From Desulfoscipio geothermicus (lineage in GTDB: Bacteria > Bacillota > Desulfotomaculia > Desulfotomaculales > Desulfallaceae): a stretch of 64,000 nt of DNA. Position numbers and translations under genes: made by a program. The stretch spans positions 53,900-117,899 of the forward strand of contig JAENZP010000010.1 in the NCBI GenBank assembly GCA_016841205.1, read 5' to 3'. The notes below the pieces were generated by a model. That model saw only the letters and a program-made list of their open reading frames with translations, had not been told where the DNA came from and did no database searches. Of the stretch, positions 53,301 through 61,204 are shown piece by piece. The first letter of the stretch is position 1, and each line of letters opens with the position of its first letter.

Positions 53301-54002
53301 CTACTGGTTTTGGTGTAATTTGTCAAGGCGGTTTAGCTCTTTTTTGACACCCAAATACAAAAGGGCGGCAATAATAACACCAATGCCCAGGTTGATATAG
53401 CCCTTGCTGATGTTGATAAGATTATAAGTGAATGCTGTTTCCAGCACCAGAGCAGGAAATTTACCGATTATGGTAGCAATGATGAAATTCCGTAGCTGAA
53501 TGGCGGTTAAGGCTCCAAGTAAATTAATAAACCCTGATGGCACAAAGGGAGCCATGCGCAATATCGTTAGAAAATAAATTTGTCTTACCCCGGGTAAAGC
53601 ATTGATTGTTTTTATGGTTTTCCAGCTATCAGTAGGTATTTTAGCGGCGGATTTTATGCCCCACCTGTAAAGCGTGAAAGAAACTGTGGCACCAATTACC
53701 TCTCCCACCCAGGATACCAGGAATCCACCGTACAGGCCGAAAACCAGAACATTTGCCCCGGTTAAAAAGACTGAAGGCAGCACAACCATTATGCTGATAG
53801 CAGCATTAATATAAATACTTATCAGGATGGCCGGTGTTCCCACACCTGCAATGACCTGTGCCGCAGACTTTATATCGCCAGAGGCGGCAGTTTTCACCAC
53901 AGCCCTTAAATCAATATCCCAAAGAAATATTGTTGTCAAAAACAATATTAGGGTAAAAGCTAAGATAATTAAAGGTTTCTTAATGCCCACACTTGGTTTC
54001 AT
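53301..54002 (-). CDS. TVP38/TMEM64 family membrane protein
   Basis: 233 residues with about six membrane helices. The SNARE-associated/DedA-like core is visible: VFGLYGGFLVSWVGEVIGAT, then FLTILRMAPFVPSGFINLLG and KFPALVLETAF. Members are proposed lipid scramblases or transporters. No strong ribosome site before ATG 54002. Its end is 148 bases upstream of the aminopeptidase start on the same strand. Confidence 0.88.
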   Translation of the reverse strand: MKPSVGIKKPLIILAFTLILFLTTIFLWDIDLRAVVKTAASGDIKSAAQVIAGVGTPAILISIYINAAISIMVVLPSVFLTGANVLVFGLYGGFLVSWVGEVIGATVSFTLYRWGIKSAAKIPTDSWKTIKTINALPGVRQIYFLTILRMAPFVPSGFINLLGALTAIQLRNFIIATIIGKFPALVLETAFTYNLINISKGYINLGIGVIIAALLYLGVKKELNRLDKLHQNQ

Positions 54003-54167
54003 ACATTATATATTACTACATTTTAACATATCCAGCACTAGCTTAGTTTATGCTGGCAACCACAGCGGGGTGAGTAGTCAAGATTTAGGGCATTTCCTGG
54101 GGAAAATATGGCCGTAGTGTTATAATTAAGTTATGTAATAATGTGCTATGAAAACGGAGTGAATTAC

Positions 54168-55505
54168 TTGCAGGAAGGACAGGAAGTAAAGCTGCAAATA
54201 ACGGATATCAATCGTTACGGTGAGGGCATTGGACGGGTGGATGATGGTATGGTGGTTTTTGTGCCCGGTGCGGTGACCGGCGAGCAGGTTACAGTCTGCA
54301 TTGAAGAGCTGCGTAAAAGATATGCCAGGGGGACGCTGTTGGAAACCATTCAAACTTCAGAACACCGGGTAAAACCGTCCTGTGACTTGGCTGCAAGCTG
54401 TGGAGGTTGTAATCTGCAGCATATAGCCTACGACGAGCAGCTGCGGTGGAAGACCACTCTGGTTAGGCAAAATATATCCCGCATAGGCGGAGTTGACGGA
54501 GGTGTGGTGCGCGATATTATTGGCATGGCGGATCCCTGGCATTACCGCAACAACGTACGGTTTAAAGTGCGGTGGAAGGGCGTAAAAGTGGCGCTGGGCT
54601 TTTTCGCTGCGGAATCGCACCAACTGGTTGCGGGTGCCGGGACTGCGTGCCTGTTGGCTCACCGGGATTTGAGCCGGGCGGCCAAAGCGGTTCAGGAGGT
54701 GCTGGAGGATAGCCCGGCAGGTGCCACATGGCCGGAGGAGATTATGCTGCGCCGGGGCAGCACCGGTGAAATAATGGTGGTATTGATCGGTAAACCCGCA
54801 GGTGCTCAGAGTAGAGAGGCTTTGGCCGGGCTGACTCGCGGGATACTGGCCATTCCCGGAGTGGTGACGGCGGTAGGCTATGCCAGGGGAACCGGTAAAA
54901 AAACAGATGGCCGGTACCAAACTCTGGCCGGCCGGGGCTATATTGAAGATGAAATGGATGGTCTGCGTTTTCGCATTTCCGCTCCCTCCTTTTACCAGGT
55001 GAACCCATCCCAAACTGTTGTACTTTACAAGCAGGCGTTGGGTTACTGCGCTTTGCAGGGGCATGAGGAAGTAGCCGACGCTTACTGCGGGGTGGGCACC
55101 ATTGCCCTATATTTAGCCCGGTACGCCAGAACAGTGCGGGGTTATGAAGTGGTGTCTGGGGCGGTGCGGGACGCCGAAGCCAACGCTGTGCTCAATAGTA
55201 TAAAAAACGCCCGTTTTTTTACCGGTGCAGTGGAGCGGGTGCTGGCGGAGCATGTGGATAGGGGGTATTGTCCGGAGGTGGTGGTGCTGGACCCGCCCCG
55301 CAGCGGCTGCCGCCCTGAGGTGCTGGATGCCCTAGCCCAAAGCGGTGTCCGACGGGTGGTCTATGTTTCTTGTGATCCTGCCACCCTGGCTAGGGATGTG
55401 GGTTATTTGCACCGGTTGGGTTTCGTAATGCAGGAGGTGCAACCTGTGGATATGTTCCCCCATACGACACATGTGGAGACAGTGGTAAGGATAGAAAGAA
55501 GATAA
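54168..55505 (+). CDS. rlmD: 23S rRNA (uracil-5-)-methyltransferase RumA/RlmD type
   Basis: 445 residues. N-terminal TRAM domain (about 1-57), a 4Fe-4S motif CDLAASCGGCNLQH with a further C near HR, SAM domain with ADAYCGVGTIALYLARYA, VVLDPPRSGC and the catalytic YVSCDPATLARD. Modifies U747/U1939-type positions. TTG 54168 has GGAG 9 bases upstream; ATG 54141 has no site. There is no terminator directly after the stop, and imperfect copies of its last ~35 bases recur downstream; see findings. Confidence 0.92.
   Translation: MQEGQEVKLQITDINRYGEGIGRVDDGMVVFVPGAVTGEQVTVCIEELRKRYARGTLLETIQTSEHRVKPSCDLAASCGGCNLQHIAYDEQLRWKTTLVRQNISRIGGVDGGVVRDIIGMADPWHYRNNVRFKVRWKGVKVALGFFAAESHQLVAGAGTACLLAHRDLSRAAKAVQEVLEDSPAGATWPEEIMLRRGSTGEIMVVLIGKPAGAQSREALAGLTRGILAIPGVVTAVGYARGTGKKTDGRYQTLAGRGYIEDEMDGLRFRISAPSFYQVNPSQTVVLYKQALGYCALQGHEEVADAYCGVGTIALYLARYARTVRGYEVVSGAVRDAEANAVLNSIKNARFFTGAVERVLAEHVDRGYCPEVVVLDPPRSGCRPEVLDALAQSGVRRVVYVSCDPATLARDVGYLHRLGFVMQEVQPVDMFPHTTHVETVVRIERR
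55467..55505 (+). repeat. rlmD 3' end, native copy of the repeat
   Basis: ACA CAT GTG GAG ACA GTG GTA then AGG ATA GAA AGA AGA TAA, coding THVETVVRIERR. Reference copy for the three partial copies at 56407, 60884 and 63648. The 3' end of rumA is a known integration site for integrative elements in streptococci. Confidence 0.8.
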
Positions 55506-55548
55506 AAGGCCGGTTATACTATAATCAATAAATAATAAAAGAAGGTAT

Positions 55549-56400
55549 ATGATGATAGAAATAGGGAAAATGCAGAAATTGCAATTAATCAGAAAAACTG
55601 AAATGGGGGCGTATTTGAATTATAAAAATGCAAAAAACAGGGATGATATTTTATTACCTAAAAATGAGGTGCCACAGGAATTTGAAATAGGTGCTGAAAT
55701 AGAGGTATTTGTTTATAAGGATTCTGAAGACAAACTCATAGCTTCGGATAGAAAACCAAAACTTACAATTGGAGAACTGGGGCTTTTAAGAGTAGTTGAT
55801 ACTACTAATTTTGGTGCTTTTTTAGACTGGGGTTTAAAGAAAGACTTGCTATTACCTTTAAGGGAACAAGTGGGTAAGGTTTCAAAAGGGGATTTATGTT
55901 TGGTAGGTTTGTTTATTAATAATAGAAATAAAATATGTGCAACTATGCGTATATATAATCTGCTAAGCACCGAATCACCATATAAACAAAATGACAGAGT
56001 CCACGGAATTGTTTATAGCATAAATAGAGATATCGGAATTTTTGTAGCAATGGATAATAAGTACCACGGATTAATCCATAATAATGAATTGTATAGCAAT
56101 TATGCTATAGGTGACTATATAGAAGCAAGGGTTAAGAAGGTGAGGGAGGATGGTAAGCTGGAATTAAGTTTTAGAAAAGAGGCTTACAATGAAATAGAGA
56201 GTAATGCGCAAAAGATTATGGCTCGGTTGAAATTAAGTGGTGGTACTCTTCCAATCAATGATAATAGCTCCCCTGATTATATAAAGGCAGAGTTAAGCAT
56301 AAGTAAACGTGCCTTTAAAAGGGCCGTTGGGCGACTTTTAAAAGAAGGAGCAATCAAAATTACAGAGGAAGGTATTGAGCTGATGTGGGATCTAAAATAA
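55549..56400 (+). CDS. CvfB-like S1-domain RNA-binding protein
   Basis: 283 residues. S1-like repeats: about 5-65 (QLIRKTEMGAYLNYKNAKNR), 70-130 (GLLRVVDTTNFGAFLDWGLK), 145-205 (VHGIVYSINRDIGIFVAMDN), and a winged helix at the end (KRAFKRAVGRLLKEGAIKIT). This is the CvfB/YitL layout, involved in expression of virulence or stress genes in other Firmicutes. Base and codon use are clearly AT-richer than upstream genes, the first sign of the accessory region. Confidence 0.85.
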   Translation: MMIEIGKMQKLQLIRKTEMGAYLNYKNAKNRDDILLPKNEVPQEFEIGAEIEVFVYKDSEDKLIASDRKPKLTIGELGLLRVVDTTNFGAFLDWGLKKDLLLPLREQVGKVSKGDLCLVGLFINNRNKICATMRIYNLLSTESPYKQNDRVHGIVYSINRDIGIFVAMDNKYHGLIHNNELYSNYAIGDYIEARVKKVREDGKLELSFRKEAYNEIESNAQKIMARLKLSGGTLPINDNSSPDYIKAELSISKRAFKRAVGRLLKEGAIKITEEGIELMWDLK

Positions 56401-56406
56401 GAATAA

Positions 56407-56440
56407 GTTGGAGTGTTTGGTAAGAATAGAAAGAAAGCAA
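56407..56440 (+). repeat. rlmD 3'-end partial copy 1
   Basis: TTGGAGTGTTTGGTAAGAAT then AGAAAGAAAGCAA, in frame LECLVRIERKQ. About 24 of 33 bases equal the rlmD end. It begins 6 bases after the cvfB-like stop and is in frame with the arsC-like gene. Confidence 0.65.
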
Positions 56441-56452
56441 GGGGCAAAACAA

Positions 56453-56791
56453 ATGAATATTCAAATTTTCGGAGTAAAAAAATGCTTTGATACACAAAAG
56501 GCGGAGAGATACTTTAAAGAGAGAAAAATAAAATATCAATATGTTGACTTGGCCAAATATGGTTTAAGTAAAGGTGAATTTTTGAGTGTTAAAGCCGCAG
56601 TAGGGCTAAAAGCGTTAATAAATTGTAAAGCTAAGGAGTACAAGGTGCTTAATATGCATCGCCTTGGAACTGGAAGTGTTTCGGAAGAAATCCTTTTTAA
56701 TAACCCAAAACTTTATCAGTCCCCAATTGTAAGGAACGGTAAATATGCTACGGTTGGATATAGTCCAGATGTATGGAATAGTTGGGAGTAA
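56453..56791 (+). CDS. ArsC/Spx-family thioredoxin-fold protein
   Basis: 112 residues. VKKCFDTQKAERYFKERKIK has the single catalytic-type Cys and the K-A pair of the ArsC/YffB family; SPIVRNGKYATVGYSPDVW is the conserved P-I-V end. Probably a YffB-like glutathione- or thiol-linked reductase-fold protein, not a proven arsenate reductase: no ars genes are near. ATG 56453, AAGGGG upstream; the frame extends back into repeat copy 1. Confidence 0.78.
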   Translation: MNIQIFGVKKCFDTQKAERYFKERKIKYQYVDLAKYGLSKGEFLSVKAAVGLKALINCKAKEYKVLNMHRLGTGSVSEEILFNNPKLYQSPIVRNGKYATVGYSPDVWNSWE

Positions 56792-56803
56792 AAGGTGATA
56801 TCT

Positions 56804-56892
56804 ATGGAAGGTCAAAATAGGAAAATTATCTATCGGGGATAACTGTAGATATTGTTTTGAAAAAAGATCAAGGAACAGGGAAAAGGACATAA
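56804..56892 (+). pseudogene. ywbE (DUF2196) fragment, frameshifted and truncated
   Basis: ATG 56804 behind AAAGGTGAT reads MEGQNRKIIYRG then TAA; shifted by one base, it continues ITVDIVLKKDQGTGKRT to 56892, as at the start of DUF2196/YwbE proteins. The rest is missing and replaced by an IS256 tail. Confidence 0.6.
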
Positions 56893-57054
56893 GGAAAAAG
56901 TAATTTTCCGAACGATGATGCACTATTAAAAATGCTATACATGGCTACCCAGGATGTCCTTCGTAAGTGGACAAGTCGTATTTATAATTGGGGGCAAATT
57001 ATAGCTCAATTATACATCTTTTTCCCAGAAAAAGTTAAATCCCACCTGCGTTAA
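56893..57054 (+). pseudogene. IS256-family transposase, 3' remnant
   Basis: From 56902 the frame reads NFPNDDALLKMLYMATQDVL, then RKWTSRIYNWGQIIAQLYIF and FPEKVKSHLR, stop at 57052-57054. This is the conserved C-terminal end of IS256/Mutator transposases (DDALLKMLYLA...W...GW..I..QL.I.F). About 50 of ~400 residues remain. Confidence 0.85.
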
Positions 57055-57073
57055 TTTCGGTGGGATTAGGATA

Positions 57074-57098
57074 AAAGCACAAAACATTTGACACTACC
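57074..57098 (+). mobile_element. probable right inverted repeat of the IS256 remnant
   Basis: Sequence AAGCACAAAACATTTGACAC followed by TACC, twenty bases after the transposase stop. IS256-family ends commonly carry such a CACAAAA...TTGACACTACC segment. No left end remains. Confidence 0.5.
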
Positions 57099-57252
57099 GA
57101 CCATGCTGTTGATCAAAGCTAAATAGTATTCTTGTGCGATTTAATTTGTTTTACGGTAAGATTATTACTTTTTGCCGGAGTAATGCATCCCGTATTTTAT
57201 GAGTGTTTATTAATAACAATGTCTTCTGCTTATTAATATATGAAATTTTAAT

Positions 57253-57500
57253 TTAGTTGCTGGTTAAAGTTTGTTGAAATTGTAACCTTACAAAGTACCT
57301 AGATATCAATCGTTCTGTGGCACGTCCCAGACTTCTTAACCCTTTGTCAATTACTTCTTCCTTCTGTCTGATATGAAACCTCCTTATGTCATCTTTGGAT
57401 AGTATTTCAGGTGGTACGATGTTACCATCCTCAACACAAGTCCAATTAAGTAATCAATGAGTTCGTTATATATTTGTTCTTTAAGAATTATATTTGGCAT
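57253..57500 (-). pseudogene. frameshifted small gene, unknown function
   Basis: Minus strand ATG 57500 reads MPNIILKEQIYNELIDYLIG; a second frame takes over near 57435 with VEDGNIVPPEILSKDDIRRF, then HIRQKEEVIDKGLRSLGRAT and ERLISRYF, stop at 57255-57253. A single frameshift links two parts with protein-like composition. No family recognised. Confidence 0.45.
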
Positions 57501-57618
57501 TTTAACTTTTCCTTTGTCTAGTTCTATGTTTTTTATATATAGATATAAATTCGTTATGCTATTCCCATATCCATCAAAATATTCACTTTATGCCGAGCAA
57601 CCCTAATTACACAACATA

Positions 57619-58518
57619 TCAAGGAGCTAAGTGAAATAAACCCGTACTCAGGTATTTTTCACCCCTGTCGGGGAATATTACCACCACAAAGCCTTCATCT
57701 ATATCTTTCATGCATTCCAATGCAGCAACCATGGCTGCTCCACTGCTCATACCTACAAAGATACCTTCCTGCGCTACAATATTTCGGGCCATCGCAAAAG
57801 CATCCTCGGATTCAATCATAACCTTTCGGTCGATCTGGGTGGGATCATATATTTCTGGGACTATGGCCTCCTGCATGTTTTTGAGGCCTTGGATATAATG
57901 GCCCACAACTGGATGCGCCTCAACTATCTGTATATTAGAATTTTGGGTTTTTAAACCCATTCCTACTCCCATGAGAGTTCCTGAGGTACCAAGGGCGGAA
58001 ACGAAATGGGTAACCTTGCCCCCGGTGTCCTCCCAGATTTCATTTGCGGTAGTTTCATAATGGGCCAACTTATTATATTCATTGGAAAACTGGTTAGGCA
58101 TAAAGTATTTATCAGGATAGTTATGGCAAAGTTCATGGGCTTTCATGATGGCTCCATCCGTTCCTTGGGAGGCATCCGTTAGAGTAGTCTTTGCTCCGAA
58201 AGCCTCAATCATTTTTCGGCGTTCAGCCGAAACCGCTTCACTCATAACTATTTCAACTGCATATCCTTTTATGGCACCTATCATAGCCAAACCGATCCCT
58301 GTGTTACCGGAGGTGGGTTCAATTATGGTTTTTCCAAAAGTGAGAGCGCCGCATTCTTCAGCCTGTTCAATCATTTTTATGGCAATGCGATCTTTGATGC
58401 TCCCTGTTGGGTTAAAGCCCTCTAACTTTGCGTAAAGTGGAATATTTGGTTTGGGGTTTAATTTATTTATCTTAACGAGTGGAGTACGACCAATGGTATC
58501 GATAATATTATCGTACAT
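57619..58518 (-). CDS. O-acetylserine sulfhydrylase (cysteine synthase)
   Basis: 299 residues, PLP type II fold. DNIIDTIGRTPLVKINKLNP at the start, PLP lysine in NPTGSIKDRIA, EPTSGNTGIGLAM, QFSNEYNKLAHYETT, GTSGTLMGVG and SSGAAMVAALE. Makes cysteine from O-acetylserine and sulfide. Could be CysK or the CysM/OASS paralogue. ATG 58518 with GGAGGG upstream; the longer frame is rejected. Alone, with AT-rich flanks. Confidence 0.92.
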   Translation of the reverse strand: MYDNIIDTIGRTPLVKINKLNPKPNIPLYAKLEGFNPTGSIKDRIAIKMIEQAEECGALTFGKTIIEPTSGNTGIGLAMIGAIKGYAVEIVMSEAVSAERRKMIEAFGAKTTLTDASQGTDGAIMKAHELCHNYPDKYFMPNQFSNEYNKLAHYETTANEIWEDTGGKVTHFVSALGTSGTLMGVGMGLKTQNSNIQIVEAHPVVGHYIQGLKNMQEAIVPEIYDPTQIDRKVMIESEDAFAMARNIVAQEGIFVGMSSGAAMVAALECMKDIDEGFVVVIFPDRGEKYLSTGLFHLAP

Positions 58519-58940
58519 AAGCTTTTTCCCTCCTGATTTACTATTAACACTGGCAGATTTACTGTCAAATATATTATATATGATCATCCATGATAATAGT
58601 AGCAAAAAGGTTGTCCGGCATGACAGATTTCTGATTAAAGCGTAAAATTGGGGTCTGAATCATATGGATATTTCCAAATGAAAAATGAGTAGGGCATAAC
58701 CTTAGGTATTAACAGAAATGGGAAAGGATTAAGGGCCGGAAATACTGTAGCCATAGCTGTTATACAAAAGATCGGTTCTGGCGAGAAGAGGATGCTGCAG
58801 TAGTTGCAAATATAATTCTAGAGTTCAAAAAGGTGAATCATTAACGGAATGGCTTAAGGATTTACTCCTGTCAGATACCGATAAACAGGAATTTGATAGG
58901 GGGTATAAAGAATTAAACGAAGAGCAGGAATAAGACTTAT
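58519..58940. other. gene-poor stretch with a short orphan frame
   Basis: No intact gene. In one frame about 58818-58933 reads RVQKGESLTEWLKDLLLSDT then DKQEFDRGYKELNEEQE and stops. No start or family was found; it may be the tail of a lost gene. Confidence 0.35.
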
Positions 58941-59186
58941 ATTATCGCTTTTCTTGACAGGGCTACGCCACTTGGTAGGCTATACGAACAAAATAAGCAT
59001 TTGCACAAGAGTTATAAAGATGCTAATTTTCATTCCGCGGAAGAGATCGCCAAATTACTGGAAATAGCAGGTTTTGAAATACAAGAGAAGAAACAAGCAA
59101 TTTATTCATTGGATAATAATATGCAGAAAATCCGGAGCGGTGTTGGAGTAGGATTATTCGCCGTCATTAAAGCTAAAAAGCTTTAG
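58941..59186 (+). pseudogene. SAM-dependent methyltransferase, 3' fragment
   Basis: From 58941: IIAFLDRATPLGRLYEQNKH, then LHKSYKDANFHSAEEIAKLL, EIAGFEIQEKKQAIYSLDNN and a GVGVGLFAVIKAKK end. This is the C-terminal third of class I methyltransferases (pattern GFIDRxSxLGxxYxxxKxxSxFYKDAxFFSxEE). The SAM-binding N-terminal part is missing and the upstream frame is blocked. Confidence 0.65.
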
Positions 59187-59284
59187 ATAAAAATTATAAT
59201 TGTTTATTTGAAAAAGTGATAGTAGAATAATGGCAACCATTTCTACATGGATTAATTAGAAAATTTAAGAAATGAGAGATAATT

Positions 59285-59427
59285 ACGAAAGTTGGATTGG
59301 AGGTTGTCCTGGAAGAAAGCCGCCAATAGAACAGCAGAAATGATGATACGAGGGGCAGATACAATTGTATTGGCGTCTTGTATAACAAGAGGTAGCCCAA
59401 TAGGTTTTGAGGGAATACTTTGAAGGT
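59285..59427 (+). pseudogene. CGGC-domain protein fragment
   Basis: One frame gives WIGGCPGRK; after a frameshift a second gives AANRTAEMMIRGADTIVLAS then CITRGSPIGFEGIL. CGGC-domain proteins have CGGCPGKK followed by AxxxIxxGADTIVLASCI. Beginning and end missing. Confidence 0.6.
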
Positions 59428-59621
59428 ATTAATATCGAATTGGAGCATGGAATAGTTGATCCTGATAATGAAGCTTTATACTGTGTATTATCAAAGCAGG
59501 TTTCATGTACTGCAATAGGAAGACCTGGCTTGAGCCGAATCTCCCTATTGTAGTGCATAGGTTAGAGCGCAAAAAGAAAATAATAAAAGGTAGGTATTTG
59601 ATTTTTTAAGGAGATTTTAAT

Positions 59622-59894
59622 TTGGGTAAAAAGATAAATATGAGATTTATAAGAGCGCTGGTTGTTATTTTTTTAATTGTTTTTTGGTTTTACGTAATTT
59701 CAACCGGATTTATGTTGTACTTTACAAAGCATATCGCTGGTACTACTCCTATACTTTTTGGAATAACCAGGTCATTGTGGAAAGACCTTCACTTCTGGCT
59801 GAGTGTAATTGCTACTACTGTTACCGTTTTCCATATTATTGTTGATTGGAAAGCGCTCACCGCAAATATCCGCTATTTAATAAAAAATCAATGA
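59622..59894 (+). CDS. DUF4405 membrane protein
   Basis: 90 residues, two membrane helices (FIRALVVIFLIVFWFYVIST; LHFWLSVIATTVTVFHIIVD). The histidines in DLHFWLS and FHIIVDW face each other as in b-type cytochromes of the DUF4405 family. TTG 59622 with AAGGAGA (59608-59614) 7 bases before. Convergent with the SbsA-Ig membrane protein, 25 bases away. Confidence 0.75.
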   Translation: MGKKINMRFIRALVVIFLIVFWFYVISTGFMLYFTKHIAGTTPILFGITRSLWKDLHFWLSVIATTVTVFHIIVDWKALTANIRYLIKNQ

Positions 59895-59919
59895 CCATAA
59901 ACAGTTAAGACATCAGTAA

Positions 59920-60660
59920 TTATCTTTTATTGAGTAACCACCTGACACCTAGCAAGAGACAGCTAAGCACCAATATTGTCCCCGTAACAATGTAAAACAT
60001 CAACGAACTGAGACTTGATTTCTCTTCAGCTTGCCCAGAAGATCCAGCGGCATTAATATTGTTATTAGTACTAATATTTTGTTCAGCAGTATTGGTGGTT
60101 GTCTTCGACTGAGTAGTAAATTCAATGACTACTGGTTTGTTGTTGGTGGCCACTCCCAGGGCAACTCCGTTTTTGGCCATCAAGCCCGGGCTGATCATAA
60201 TTTTGTATTCTTCACCTGGATTTAGGTTTTTCAGGGGGGTAATAAAAATAACTTGCCGCGACTCATTTAAACCCTGGTCGGATATCCTGAAGACTTCGGC
60301 TGGAACCCTGACCCCAGAATTATTAAAGATATTTATGCATTGTTCGTTATTTGGCCAATAGGCATCGTAGACTACATTTTTGTCAAAAGCAATTTTAATG
60401 GTAGGTTTGAGCGGTACCTGAGCTCTAGTTATTTCTGCTTCTGTGGCCGATGAATTTCCGTTATTGGTTGTTAAGTAGGCTCCAACAAAATTAACCGGTT
60501 TTTTTTGGGTACTAGTGCCCGTACCAGTGCCAGCGGCACCATTACTAGCACCGTTGCCAGCGGCCAGCGCTGCCGCAGACAATGCATTGAGTAATAAGCA
60601 AGTGCAAATGATAAAGAGCGCTAGCTTATTTTTTTTTGATAATAGAAAGTTACTGAACAT
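59920..60660 (-). CDS. exported SbsA-Ig-like protein with C-terminal membrane anchor
   Basis: 246 residues. Signal peptide (KLALFIICTCLLLNALSAAA, cut after ALA), an Ala/Gly/Thr-rich segment, an Ig-like domain (about 75-180: VPLKPTIKIAFDKNVVYDAY; FITPLKNLNPGEEYKIMISP), a Thr/Asn-rich stalk, and a C-terminal helix (LMFYIVTGTILVLSCLLLGV) with a basic end. Cell-surface protein of unknown role. Start ATG 60660; AAGGAG is 11 bases upstream. Confidence 0.75.
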   Translation of the reverse strand: MFSNFLLSKKNKLALFIICTCLLLNALSAAALAAGNGASNGAAGTGTGTSTQKKPVNFVGAYLTTNNGNSSATEAEITRAQVPLKPTIKIAFDKNVVYDAYWPNNEQCINIFNNSGVRVPAEVFRISDQGLNESRQVIFITPLKNLNPGEEYKIMISPGLMAKNGVALGVATNNKPVVIEFTTQSKTTTNTAEQNISTNNNINAAGSSGQAEEKSSLSSLMFYIVTGTILVLSCLLLGVRWLLNKR

Positions 60661-61204
60661 TATTTTCACCACTCCTTAAAGTTGGTTTTAACTCCACATC
60701 CGGCACACTATTTTTTGAAATTATCTGTCCACTTGTTGGTAAGCATCGCCGGGACAAGGCTTTATATTTAACTAATATAGATTAACATTCTTATTTTATT
60801 AATACAATCTGAAACTGCTGCCTGCAAATTTAATAAATATAAGTCCCATAATTATGCATATCAGTATAACCTTTTTATATAATACATGGTGGAGTATGTG
60901 ATAAGGATAGAAAAAAGGTAAGCTTAATAATTTTGTGATTCTTAAATCATAAAATATGTTTCTCTAGAGATAATCAAATGGTTGTAAGAGAAACGTAATG
61001 TAAGATTTTGAAAAGTCCTGTGGAGAGTGCATAGAGGAAGAAAACATTAAGATGCATAGATTTATTGATGAAATTAAGAAATTTGAAAGTAGACTTAAAC
61101 CTTTAATTACTAGGTAATTATTTATTATATGTTGTATTTGTAATTAGTATTTTTTTGAAACCAAGCTGTCTAGAATATAAATTTTTAATTGGGGGTTTAT
61201 CTGA
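60661..61204. other. AT-rich spacer holding rlmD copy 2
   Basis: No intact gene. It contains the rlmD-like repeat at 60884-60929, an AT hairpin at about 60930-60955, and from 61003 a short frame without a start (DFEKSCGECIEEENIKMHRF ... KFESRLKPLITR). Confidence 0.4.
60884..60929 (+). repeat. rlmD 3'-end partial copy 2
   Basis: GTG GAG TAT GTG ATA AGG ATA then GAA AAA AGG TAA (60889-60921) codes VEYVIRIEKR and stops as rlmD does; 27 of 33 bases match the native end. It is followed by GCTTAATA, which also follows copy 3 but not the native end. Confidence 0.75.

Noticed and set aside
59541..59580. A fifth rlmD-like 3' end (HRLERKKK)
   Set aside because: Only a few codons resemble IER(K/R), and the flanks do not match the other copies.
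61003..61120. Short frame DFEKSCGEC... before the kinase
   Set aside because: No usable start codon and a stop directly upstream; kept only as a note in the spacer entry.
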